A program made the translations under genes and the position numbers. Under the pieces are notes generated by a model. That model was not told the origin of the DNA. It saw nothing but the letters and a program-made list of their open reading frames with translations, and ran no database searches. Below are positions 18,625-26,300 of a DNA stretch of 64,000 nucleotides, one piece after another (the first letter of the stretch is position 1; every line of letters starts with the position of its first letter). This stretch comes from Desertivirga arenae (GTDB lineage: Bacteria; Bacteroidota; Bacteroidia; Sphingobacteriales; Sphingobacteriaceae): contig NZ_JAFEWE010000001.1 of NCBI RefSeq assembly GCF_017355785.1, forward strand, positions 806,001-870,000, written 5' to 3'.

Positions 18625-19566
18625 TTGAAACGTTTACTATTTGTCTTTTTCGTTGTTGCACATTCCATAGCAAGTTTTTCGCAGGAAAAGACGTTTAATA
18701 ACGAATTCGGATTTCGCTCTGACAATGATGCGTATCTGGGTATCGGTCAGGATCGCTATTACACCAACGGACTATTTATAACTTTCAAACATGCCAGCCA
18801 TACGAGCAGACCAGCTATAAGGAAGAAAACATGGGAAGCTGAAGTTGGCCAATACATGTTTAACGCATATTCAGGAGACACACGAAACGTTGAGGATGTT
18901 GACAGACCATATGCGGGCTACTTATACGGCGGACTAAAATTAAACTGGTTTACAAAAGGAGAATCGGTGATGCAGGGAGCGTTACAGGTTGGAACAGTTG
19001 GCCCTAAATCTTATGCTAAGGAGGTACAGGAAACACTGCACCAAACTGTAGGATTTTATACCATTCATGGCTGGGAATATCAGATTAATAATGAAACAGG
19101 GATCAATTCTTCCTTTAGCTTTTCAAAGCTATTATTACGAAAAGGAAAGAACGACTTTACGGCCAGTACTTACCTCAATTTGGGTAACACTTTTGCGGGC
19201 CTGGGTGCGGGGGTGCTATACAGAACAGGAAGTTTAAATCCCCTTTTTAGTTCTGCAAGCTATAACAGCCGTATTACAAGAGAGAAACAAGATTCGTCGA
19301 TTAAAAGAGAATCCTTTTTTTACGCCAGACCAATGCTAAACATTGTAGCCTATAATGCTACAATTCAGGGTGGTATGTTTAGCAAGAATAAGGGGCCAGC
19401 CACCTTTAACCCCAGTCCTCTTCTATTCACGCAAGAACTAGGATATATGTATTCGCAAAATCGCTGGACCTTCAATTTTGCAGTGATCTTTCAATCTAAA
19501 GAGCTAAAAAAGCAATTAGCTGCACAACAGTACGGATCCGTCAGTCTATACTACCGGTTTAATTAA
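18625..19566 (+). CDS. LpxR-type lipid A deacylase family outer-membrane protein (DUF2219)
   Basis: A 313-residue secreted barrel starting with TTG at 18625, giving MKRLLFVFFVVAHSIASFSQ as signal peptide; no in-frame ATG would retain the signal, and AGGGA lies 5 bp before the TTG. The mature N-terminus has the LpxR site pattern with Asn34-Asp35 in SDNDAYLG and YYTNG, then RPYAGYLYGG (94-103), VGPKSY with His139 in ETLHQ, and GWEYQ (149-153). In characterised LpxR these residues remove the 3'-acyloxyacyl chain of lipid A with calcium. Membership in the family is clear; activity in this organism is inferred. Convergent with arfB, with only 2 bp between the two stop codons. Confidence 0.82.
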   Translation: MKRLLFVFFVVAHSIASFSQEKTFNNEFGFRSDNDAYLGIGQDRYYTNGLFITFKHASHTSRPAIRKKTWEAEVGQYMFNAYSGDTRNVEDVDRPYAGYLYGGLKLNWFTKGESVMQGALQVGTVGPKSYAKEVQETLHQTVGFYTIHGWEYQINNETGINSSFSFSKLLLRKGKNDFTASTYLNLGNTFAGLGAGVLYRTGSLNPLFSSASYNSRITREKQDSSIKRESFFYARPMLNIVAYNATIQGGMFSKNKGPATFNPSPLLFTQELGYMYSQNRWTFNFAVIFQSKELKKQLAAQQYGSVSLYYRFN

Positions 19567-19568
19567 TA

Positions 19569-19979
19569 TTAAAAATCAAAATTCCCTCTTCTGTTAAGCT
19601 TTTTTATTGCTTGTTTCTGTTTCTCTTGAAGCCGCCGTTCAACATCATTTTTCCTGGGTTTAGTCTTCTTTCTACTTTTTTGAATTGTAAGTCCGGTTTT
19701 TAGCAGCCCCAGGAGTTTATCAACAGCTTTTTCTTTATTAAGCAGCTGCCCCCTTTCTTCATTACTAATCACCTGTACTTTTCCTTCAGCGTTAAGCCGG
19801 TTGACAAACCGGCTCCTTAAGAGGCTCTTTTCCTCCTCACTTAGAAAAGCGGCTGATTCAAAATCAAAATTGAGCTCCACTTTAGTTGAAACCTTATTAA
19901 CGTTTTGCCCTCCTTTACCTCCACTTCTGGACGTTTTGAAAACTATATACCGAAGTAAATCCTCCTTTGAAAAAGTCAT
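19569..19979 (-). CDS. arfB: Peptidyl-tRNA hydrolase ArfB (ribosome rescue)
   Basis: A 136-residue release-factor-like hydrolase that frees stalled ribosomes lacking a stop codon. The catalytic GGQ is in SGGKGGQNVNKVSTKVEL (residues 19-36), as in class I release factors, but there is no codon-recognition domain. The C-terminal tail from about residue 100 is very basic (KSRKKTKPRK, KQKQAIKKLNRR) and in known ArfB enters the empty mRNA channel. Length fits ArfB (about 140). Divergent from cmk with 66 bp between starts. No tmRNA gene is seen in this window. Confidence 0.93.
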   Translation of the reverse strand: MTFSKEDLLRYIVFKTSRSGGKGGQNVNKVSTKVELNFDFESAAFLSEEEKSLLRSRFVNRLNAEGKVQVISNEERGQLLNKEKAVDKLLGLLKTGLTIQKSRKKTKPRKNDVERRLQEKQKQAIKKLNRRGNFDF

Positions 19980-20030
19980 ATATTAAATTGCAAATTAGCC
20001 TCTCCGCTGTTTAAAATCACCGATAAACCC

Positions 20031-20038
20031 TACCTTTG
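20031..20038 (+). promoter_or_regulatory. Promoter -7 element very close to the cmk start
   Basis: TACCTTTG matches TAnnTTTG exactly and ends 7 bp before the cmk ATG at 20046. If used, the transcript would begin at or within a few bases of the start codon. Confidence 0.55.
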
Positions 20039-20045
20039 TGTTACT

Positions 20046-20729
20046 ATGTTAAATAATATAATAATCGCGATTGATGGGTATTCCTCATGTGGTAAAAGTA
20101 CTTTAGCTAAAGCACTTGCGAAAAAACTTCATTTTATTTACATAGATACTGGTGCTATGTACCGCGCCGTTACCCTTTACTTGCAAAAGAACAAAATTGA
20201 TATCACAAATGAGGAGCTGGTTGAGCATGCATTGGATGATATCCACCTAAATTTCCACTCAAGAGACTACCAAAGTCACATTACACTTAATGGAATCGAA
20301 GTTTCTGACGAAATTCGACAGATGATTGTATCTGAAAAAGTAAGTGAAGTAAGTGCAATTAAGGCAGTCAGACGCGAAATGGTTAAACAACAACAACGAA
20401 TGGGTGAGTCTAAAAACGTTGTAATGGACGGGCGTGATATCGGCACTACTGTTTTTCCGGATGCTAAAGTAAAAATCTTTATGACTGCAGATCCTAAAGT
20501 CCGGGCAGAACGCAGGTTTAAGGAACTACAAGGCAAAGATGAAAAAGTAACGCTTGAGGAAGTGTTTGAAAATCTCGCCCATAGGGACTACCAGGATACA
20601 ACACGCAAGGAAAGCCCCCTTATAAGGGCAACTGACGCTATAATTCTTGATAACACTAACCTTACCGAGGTACAGCAATTGGAATTTGTACTGGAAAAAG
20701 TTAAACCCTTTATGTTGGAGTATCAGTAA
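20046..20729 (+). CDS. cmk: Cytidylate kinase
   Basis: A 227-residue cytosolic kinase that phosphorylates CMP and dCMP with ATP. The P-loop GYSSCGKST is at residues 11-19 (IDGYSSCGKSTLAKALA), IDTGAMYRAVTLY is the CMP-binding signature, VVMDGRDIGTTVFPDAKVK and DPKVRAERRF follow in the family order. Size is normal. In family members the second loop residue is usually P or Y-S as here in Bacteroidota. Upstream TACCTTTG lies only 7 bp before the ATG, suggesting a nearly leaderless mRNA. No operon partner. Confidence 0.96.
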   Translation: MLNNIIIAIDGYSSCGKSTLAKALAKKLHFIYIDTGAMYRAVTLYLQKNKIDITNEELVEHALDDIHLNFHSRDYQSHITLNGIEVSDEIRQMIVSEKVSEVSAIKAVRREMVKQQQRMGESKNVVMDGRDIGTTVFPDAKVKIFMTADPKVRAERRFKELQGKDEKVTLEEVFENLAHRDYQDTTRKESPLIRATDAIILDNTNLTEVQQLEFVLEKVKPFMLEYQ

Positions 20730-20801
20730 CCCTACTGTACTCATTTCAAGACAATAACACAGGCTTTCTTTATTTTCACCTTCTGATTTTCGATCTCTTG
20801 C

Positions 20802-20819
20802 CTGAAATAATTATTTCAG
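20802..20819. promoter_or_regulatory. Perfect 18-bp palindrome upstream of the glycosyltransferase
   Basis: CTGAAATAATTATTTCAG is self-complementary over all 18 bases and has no spacer, typical of a site for a dimeric regulator. It lies 113 bp before the proposed start codon at 20933. Confidence 0.5.
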
Positions 20820-20932
20820 CGGGGTACAAAAACTTTTGCACTTTCTTTGCTATTAAAGATAGAGCATAAGGGAAACTCCTTGTTTTAAAAATTGGCAGTT
20901 TTCCTTCAATGTACTTTGAAAACAAAACCAGG

Positions 20933-22156
20933 ATGAAAATATCTATATCTACCATTGGAACACGAGGCGATGTACAACCATATGCTACTTTAGGTAAAGC
21001 GCTTGCTGCTAATGGACATGATGTAACGCTATCAACTTCAAAAAATTTCAAATCCTTGGTAGAAGGGTACGGGATAAATTTTCACCCTGTGGATGTTGAT
21101 TACCAGGAAGTACTTAATTCAAATGAGGGAAGCAAAATTATGAAAGCAAATTTATTTGCTATTCAGAGAAATCTTGACAAACTTATTTATCCTCTTATCG
21201 AACAATCCCTTAATGAATGTTACCAATTAGCTCAATCGAGTGACCTTTTCATCTATAGGCCAAAAACATTATCAGACATATTTACCGGGAAACTAAAAAC
21301 TAAGTGCATTAAGGCTGCTGTTGTACCTGCTACAGAAGAAACCGCTGCATTTATAAATCCAATTATTAGTGGCTTTAGAATTCCCGAGTTTTTATACAAA
21401 TGGAGCTTCAAGCTCAACAACCTGAGGTACCAGTTGCTAAGTAAACCGATCAGTAACTTCTGCGAACAGAATGGCATTACAGACCACACCCCTCAGGATC
21501 CACATAAAGAATTATCCCTCTACGGTATAAGTGAGCATTTTCTGGAGCGCCCCCGTGATTGGTCTTCAGTGCATCAGTTAACAGGGTTTTGGTTCCCCGA
21601 AGCAGAGAAACAGAATCTATCCGACGATTTGACGGATTATCTGAGTAGCGGAACTCCTCCTATCCTTATTTCCTTTGGGAGTATGCAGATAAAAAAGGAA
21701 GTAGCATCAATGATCCTGCAGTCTGCTTCAGAAATCAAAGAACGGTTCCTGATCGTTGCATCATGGAGTGATTGGAAAACAGAAGAGGAAATTCCTTCAA
21801 ATGTTCATATAATCAACAGTGCCCCGTTTGAAACCTTGTTTCCAAAGGTAAAAGCTGTGATGCATCACGGTGGAATAGGTACTACTGCTGAATGTTTGCG
21901 GGCGGGAAAGCCAATGTTCGTATGTCCGGTCCTATATCCGGTTGGCGATCAGTATTTTTGGGGTGATCTGGCCTATAAAAAGGGACTTGGAGTTAAACCA
22001 GTTCCTGTTAACAGTCTAACCCCCGGTCTTTTCAAAACCAGAATAGAACAACTTTTAAGCATTTCTACTGCTGAATGCAAAAAACTTGCACAGAAAATAT
22101 CAGAAGAGAACGGCGTACAAAAAGCGGTTGAACTTATAGAGAAATACGTTGCGTAA
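20933..22156 (+). CDS. UGT/GT28-type glycosyltransferase, family 1
   Basis: About 407 residues from the ATG at 20933 (MKISISTIGTRGDVQPYATLGKAL). I prefer this start to the in-frame ATG at 20909 because the conserved N-terminal strand begins here. It has the two-domain GT-B fold of macrolide/sterol/flavonoid UDP-sugar transferases: TRGDVQPY near residue 10, ILISFGSMQ in the middle, and the nucleotide-sugar loop VMHHGGIGTTAECLRAGKP with PVLYPVGDQYFWG near the C-terminus. The acceptor is probably a small lipid or secondary metabolite and cannot be told from sequence. Its terminator overlaps the last codons. Confidence 0.88.
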   Translation: MKISISTIGTRGDVQPYATLGKALAANGHDVTLSTSKNFKSLVEGYGINFHPVDVDYQEVLNSNEGSKIMKANLFAIQRNLDKLIYPLIEQSLNECYQLAQSSDLFIYRPKTLSDIFTGKLKTKCIKAAVVPATEETAAFINPIISGFRIPEFLYKWSFKLNNLRYQLLSKPISNFCEQNGITDHTPQDPHKELSLYGISEHFLERPRDWSSVHQLTGFWFPEAEKQNLSDDLTDYLSSGTPPILISFGSMQIKKEVASMILQSASEIKERFLIVASWSDWKTEEEIPSNVHIINSAPFETLFPKVKAVMHHGGIGTTAECLRAGKPMFVCPVLYPVGDQYFWGDLAYKKGLGVKPVPVNSLTPGLFKTRIEQLLSISTAECKKLAQKISEENGVQKAVELIEKYVA

Positions 22157-22185
22157 GCTTCTAAAAAAAAACTTACGCAACTTTT
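22148..22185 (+). terminator. Terminator overlapping the glycosyltransferase stop codon
   Basis: GTTGCGTAAG (22148-22157, containing the TAA stop at 22154-22156) pairs perfectly with CTTACGCAAC (22172-22181), followed by TTTTC. The loop is A-rich. Confidence 0.75.
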
Positions 22186-22200
22186 CAATCCATACAAAAC

Positions 22201-22404
22201 TTATTCAGAGCCTTCACTTAAATTCGTATCATCAAATTGCTGCTCATCCAATGGCTCAGACCATTCTTGTTTCTGGTATTTCTTATTAGACGTTTTAAAC
22301 CCATCGTCTACAGGTTTTACTTTTGTATTTTGATCACCTTTAGCCGCCTTTACATCATCCTCCGAAGGTGATATCCTATCATTGTTACTTTTAAAATCTT
22401 CCAT
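22201..22404 (-). CDS. Small hydrophilic protein, unknown function
   Basis: A 67-residue protein full of Asp, Glu, Lys, Asn and Ser (MEDFKSNNDRISPSEDDVKA) with no hydrophobic core, probably unstructured and cytosolic. It is convergent with the glycosyltransferase and divergent from rpsA. Similar in character, though not obviously in sequence, to the 36-287 protein. The motif EWSEPLDEQQFDD is distinctive and could be used as a search query. I do not recognise a family. Confidence 0.5.
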   Translation of the reverse strand: MEDFKSNNDRISPSEDDVKAAKGDQNTKVKPVDDGFKTSNKKYQKQEWSEPLDEQQFDDTNLSEGSE

Positions 22405-22535
22405 GTCCTTAGATGTTTCTTATACCGTTTAACAAGCTTGCACAAGGCATAGTTTTATTTATATCATATCTGCTGAAGCTGCTAACTATCAATAAAATAA
22501 TGAGATAAATTTCTTTTTATAAAAATATATTTACG

Positions 22536-22543
22536 TAACTTTG
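22536..22543 (+). promoter_or_regulatory. Promoter -7 element of rpsA
   Basis: TAACTTTG, exact match to TAnnTTTG, 41 bp before the rpsA start codon. AAGGAG at about 22568-22573 precedes the ATG by about 12 nt. Confidence 0.6.
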
Positions 22544-22584
22544 TCGTCCCAATTGATGTTGGGAAAAAGGAGATAAAATAATTA

Positions 22585-24522
22585 ATGGCCAAAAAACAAG
22601 AAGCAGAAAAGGAGCTACTTGCTAAATCAGCAGAACTCCAAGGCGACGACACCAAAGCGGTAACACAAAGAGAAGACATTGAGTCAGAAGCTGATTCACT
22701 GTCAATTGAAGACATTAAGTCTAAAACCCTGGTAACACCTTCAGGTGATTTTGACTGGGATGCAGACGAAAAAGGATTCGGAAACTACACTAACGAAGAG
22801 CGTGCTAAGCTTGAGCAAATGTATGCCGGAACTTTTAATCAAATCAACAAAGGTGAAATTATCACTGGTACAGTTGTTAACATTAACAACAAAGACGTGG
22901 TATTAAACATCGGATTTAAATCTGATGGTATGGTATCATTATCTGAATTCCGTGATACTCCTGATCTTAAAGTTGGTGATCAGGTTGAAGTATTTGTTGA
23001 ATCTCAGGAAGATGCGAATGGTCAGTTAGTACTTTCACGTAAACGTGCAAAAACTCAAAAATCTTGGGAGCTTATTAACGAGGCTCTTGAATTAGACAAG
23101 ATCATTACTGGTTTTGTTAAGAGCCGCACAAAAGGTGGTCTTATTGTTGATATCATGGGCGTTGAGGCTTTCTTGCCTGGTTCACAAATTGACATCAAGC
23201 CAATCCGTGACTACGACGTATACGTAGGAAAAACAATGGAATTCAAGGTTGTTAAAATCAATCACGAATTCAAAAATGTTGTGGTATCTCACAAAGTTCT
23301 TATCGAGGACGATCTTGAAAACCAAAAAACAGAGATCGTTGCGAAACTTGAAAAAGGTCAGGTTCTTGAAGGAACTGTTAAAAATATTACAGATTTCGGT
23401 GTATTCATCGATCTTGGTGGCGTTGACGGATTACTTCACATCACTGATATTTCATGGGGACGTATCGAGCATCCAAAAGAAGTTCTATCACTTGATCAAA
23501 AAATCAATGTGGTTGTTCTTGACTTTGATGACGAGAAAAAACGTATCGCTCTTGGTTTAAAACAACTTACTCCACATCCTTGGGAATCATTAGATACAGC
23601 TATCGAAGTTGGTTCTAAAGTGAAAGGTAAGATTGTTACAGTTGCTGATTACGGTGCTTTCCTTGAAATCACTCCAGGTGTTGAAGGCTTAATTCACGTA
23701 TCAGAAATGTCATGGTCTCAGAACTTACGTAATCCTCAGGATTTCCTTAAAGTAGGTGATGAAGTTGAAGCGCAAGTTTTAACTCTTGATCGTGACGAGC
23801 GTAAAATGAGTCTTGGTATCAAACAACTTACTCCTGATCCATGGCAAGATATCGCTTCAAGATATCCTGTTGGTAGTCAGCACAAAGCAGTTGTTAAAAA
23901 TATGACTAACTTCGGAGTTTTCGTTGAAATCGAAGAAGGAGTTGACGGACTAATTCACATCTCTGACCTTTCATGGTCTAAAAAGATCAACCATCCTAAT
24001 GAATTCACTAAAGTTGGCGAAACTCTTGATGTAGTTGTTCTTGAACTGGATGCTGATAACCGTAAACTTAGCTTAGGTCACAAGCAGCTTGAAGAAAACC
24101 CTTGGGAAACTTTCGAAACAATCTTCACTTTGGATTCTATCCACACTGGAACTGTATTGAAAGTAACTGACAAAGGTGCTATCGTTGCCCTTCCTTATGG
24201 TGTTGAAGGATTCGCTCCAAGTAAACACACTGTTAAAGAAGACGGAAAAGCATTAAAAGCTGAAGAAACTTCTGAATTCAAGATCATTGAATTTAACAAA
24301 GAAGCTAAACGCATCGTTGTATCTCACTCTCGTATTTGGGAAGAAGCTAAAAACGAAGCTAGAAACGCTGAAGTAGCTCAAAAGAAAAACGATCAGAAAG
24401 CTACTACAAATGCAGTGAAGAAAGTTAAAGAATCAGTTGAAAAATCAACTTTAGGTGATCTAGGCGTTCTTGCTCAATTAAAAGAGCAAATGGAAGGTGC
24501 TGAAAAAAACCAAAAAGGATAA
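22585..24522 (+). CDS. rpsA: 30S ribosomal protein S1
   Basis: A 645-residue mRNA-binding ribosomal protein with six S1 (OB-fold) repeats between about residues 85 and 590; clear copies begin at GEIITGTVVNINNKDVVL, LDKIITGFVKSRTKGGLIV, GQVLEGTVKNITDFGVFIDL, GSKVKGKIVTVADYGAFLEI, GSQHKAVVKNMTNFGVFVEI and DSIHTGTVLKVTDKGAIV. The acidic N-terminal extension (1-80) and a lysine-rich C-terminal tail are usual in Bacteroidota. Codon choice is visibly more uniform (many GTT, GAA, CTT) than in neighbours, as for highly expressed genes. Own promoter and a strong terminator make it monocistronic. Confidence 0.97.
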   Translation: MAKKQEAEKELLAKSAELQGDDTKAVTQREDIESEADSLSIEDIKSKTLVTPSGDFDWDADEKGFGNYTNEERAKLEQMYAGTFNQINKGEIITGTVVNINNKDVVLNIGFKSDGMVSLSEFRDTPDLKVGDQVEVFVESQEDANGQLVLSRKRAKTQKSWELINEALELDKIITGFVKSRTKGGLIVDIMGVEAFLPGSQIDIKPIRDYDVYVGKTMEFKVVKINHEFKNVVVSHKVLIEDDLENQKTEIVAKLEKGQVLEGTVKNITDFGVFIDLGGVDGLLHITDISWGRIEHPKEVLSLDQKINVVVLDFDDEKKRIALGLKQLTPHPWESLDTAIEVGSKVKGKIVTVADYGAFLEITPGVEGLIHVSEMSWSQNLRNPQDFLKVGDEVEAQVLTLDRDERKMSLGIKQLTPDPWQDIASRYPVGSQHKAVVKNMTNFGVFVEIEEGVDGLIHISDLSWSKKINHPNEFTKVGETLDVVVLELDADNRKLSLGHKQLEENPWETFETIFTLDSIHTGTVLKVTDKGAIVALPYGVEGFAPSKHTVKEDGKALKAEETSEFKIIEFNKEAKRIVVSHSRIWEEAKNEARNAEVAQKKNDQKATTNAVKKVKESVEKSTLGDLGVLAQLKEQMEGAEKNQKG

Positions 24523-24548
24523 TTCTAAACTGAATCGTTAAGAATAAT

Positions 24549-24578
24549 CAAACCCCGCTCATTGAGCGGGGTTTTTTA
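24549..24578 (+). terminator. Intrinsic terminator of rpsA
   Basis: CCCCGCTC-ATT-GAGCGGGG followed by six T, 27 bp after the stop codon. Confidence 0.93.
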
Positions 24579-24596
24579 TTTTCCAAACCTTTATTT

Positions 24597-24628
24597 TTGT
24601 CGTCGAAAACGTTTTTTTTATACCTTTG
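24597..24628 (+). promoter_or_regulatory. Promoter of pyrR-pyrB
   Basis: TTG at 24597-24599 and TACCTTTG at 24621-24628 with 21 bp between, both matching the Bacteroidota consensus. The -7 element ends 15 bp before the pyrR ATG, which leaves a leader of only about 9 nt. Confidence 0.65.
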
Positions 24629-24643
24629 CCCAAATCAACACTG

Positions 24644-25189
24644 ATGCAAAACTTAATCCTCTTAGACGGTCAAAAGTTCCATATTACTATCAAACGGCTT
24701 TGCCATCAGCTTATAGAGAATCATAACGATTTTTCGAACTCTGTAATACTTGGAATTCAACCAAGAGGAGTTTTTCTTGCTGATCGTATCGCATCAGAAC
24801 TTCAATCCATATTACCTCAGGCCAAAATTAATAACGGAAATCTTGATATTACTTTTTTCAGAGATGACTTCAGAAGACGTGAGGTATTAGTGCCAAACCG
24901 TACTAAGATTGATTTCATCATTGAAGGAAAAAAAGTTATTCTCGTAGATGATGTGCTATGGACCGGTAGAACAATTCGCTCAGCAATGGATGCAATGCTG
25001 GCATTTGGCAGACCTGAAAAAGTGGAACTTCTTGTCTTGGTAGACAGAAGGTTTTCCCGGCATCTTCCAATAGAACCTGATTATATCGGGATACAAGTGG
25101 ATACTATAAATTCCCAAAAGGTTATTGTAAGCTGGAAAGAGGCTGAAAAGGAAGATAAAGTAGAATTAGTATCAGAAAATAATAGTTAA
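24644..25189 (+). CDS. pyrR: PyrR: pyrimidine operon regulator / uracil phosphoribosyltransferase
   Basis: About 181 residues from the ATG at 24644 (MQNLILLDGQKFHIT). A TTG 18 bp upstream is in frame but lies inside the promoter element, so it is not the start. The PRPP-binding loop is VILVDDVLWTGRTIRSAMDA (about 96-115), and LGIQPRGVFLADRI is the N-terminal PyrR signature. PyrR proteins bind pyr mRNA in Firmicutes and also have weak uracil phosphoribosyltransferase activity. Here it is directly upstream of pyrB (32 bp gap). No attenuator is visible between promoter and pyrR, so the regulatory mode is uncertain. Confidence 0.93.
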   Translation: MQNLILLDGQKFHITIKRLCHQLIENHNDFSNSVILGIQPRGVFLADRIASELQSILPQAKINNGNLDITFFRDDFRRREVLVPNRTKIDFIIEGKKVILVDDVLWTGRTIRSAMDAMLAFGRPEKVELLVLVDRRFSRHLPIEPDYIGIQVDTINSQKVIVSWKEAEKEDKVELVSENNS

Positions 25190-25221
25190 CAAAACAAGCG
25201 GCAAGCGATTTACATATAGCA

Positions 25222-26154
25222 ATGGCAGATAATCAGACTCTTAGTACACGTCATCTTTTAGGAATAAAGGATTTAACTGAAAAAGATATTCAACTGATTT
25301 TTGAAACTGCCGACACGTTTAAAGATGTATTGAACCGGCCAATAAAAAAAGTACCTTCTCTTAGAGATGTTACAATAGCAAATGTCTTCTTCGAAAACTC
25401 AACAAGAACAAGATTATCATTTGAATTAGCTCAAAAAAGGCTTTCTGCTGATACCATTAACTTCGCAGCGTCATCATCTTCTGTTAGTAAGGGAGAGACA
25501 CTAATTGATACTGTTAACAATATCCTTGCGATGAAAGTGGATATGATAGTTATGCGCCATCCATACCCTGGAGCAGGAATATTCTTAAGCAAAAAAGTAA
25601 ACGCACATATTGTTAACGCAGGTGACGGAGCTCACGAACATCCCACCCAAGCGCTACTTGACGCCTTCTCCATCCGTGAAAAATACGGTGATGTAGCAGG
25701 AAAGAAAGTTGCAATAATTGGAGATATTCTCCATTCAAGGGTTGCCTTATCCAACATCCTTTGCCTGCAAAAACTTGGAGCTGAGGTGATGGTCTGCGGA
25801 CCAACTACTTTAATCCCTAAATACATTGAATCCCTGAATGTAAAGGTAGAATACAACTTAATGAATGCCTTGAACTGGTGTGATGTTGCTAACATGCTTC
25901 GGATCCAGCTTGAGCGACAAGACATTAAATACTTCCCATCCCTCAGGGAGTACTCTATGTTATACGGACTTAATAAAGAAATTCTAAACTCTCTGGACAA
26001 GGAGATTACGATTATGCATCCTGGCCCCATTAACAGAGGAGTAGAAATAACAAGTGATGTAGCTGACAGTAAGCAATCTATCATTCTCGAACAGGTTGAA
26101 AATGGAGTTGCTATCAGGATGGCGGTATTATATCTCCTTGCTGGCCAGCGTTAA
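25222..26154 (+). CDS. pyrB: Aspartate carbamoyltransferase catalytic subunit
   Basis: A 310-residue enzyme that condenses carbamoyl phosphate and aspartate, the first committed step of pyrimidine synthesis. The carbamoyl-phosphate loop FFENSTRTRLSFE is at about residues 54-66, SVSKGETLIDT supplies the second-subunit Ser/Lys, HPTQALLDAF and the aspartate-binding MLRIQLERQ follow; HPGPINRGVEI is near the C-terminus. Length is that of the catalytic subunit; no pyrI regulatory subunit gene follows. Co-transcribed with pyrR. Confidence 0.97.
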   Translation: MADNQTLSTRHLLGIKDLTEKDIQLIFETADTFKDVLNRPIKKVPSLRDVTIANVFFENSTRTRLSFELAQKRLSADTINFAASSSSVSKGETLIDTVNNILAMKVDMIVMRHPYPGAGIFLSKKVNAHIVNAGDGAHEHPTQALLDAFSIREKYGDVAGKKVAIIGDILHSRVALSNILCLQKLGAEVMVCGPTTLIPKYIESLNVKVEYNLMNALNWCDVANMLRIQLERQDIKYFPSLREYSMLYGLNKEILNSLDKEITIMHPGPINRGVEITSDVADSKQSIILEQVENGVAIRMAVLYLLAGQR

Positions 26155-26229
26155 ACACTTTCAGCGCCCTTTTCTTTCGAAAGGTTTATACCGTTTTTGC
26201 AGTTTTAAACGTTATTTTTGACGGGTTTT

Positions 26230-26284
26230 CCACAGGTGTTAAATTCTACTGTGGGTAATCGGCTTTATTTTACTGTTAACTTCG
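26230..26284 (+). promoter_or_regulatory. Promoter region of the TPR/barrel/Exb operon
   Basis: TAACTTCG at 26277-26284 is one mismatch from TAnnTTTG and lies 16 bp before the start codon at 26301. Just upstream is a small inverted repeat CCACAG/CTGTGG (26230-26254) that could be an operator. Confidence 0.4.
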
Positions 26285-26300
26285 CGACAATCAATAAGAT

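Noticed and set aside
22585-24522. Repeated sequence blocks inside rpsA
   Set aside because: They are the six S1 domains of one protein, not DNA repeats or a mobile element.
24626-24643. TTG start of pyrR at 24626
   Set aside because: The codon lies within the TACCTTTG promoter element and the family's N-terminus fits the ATG at 24644.
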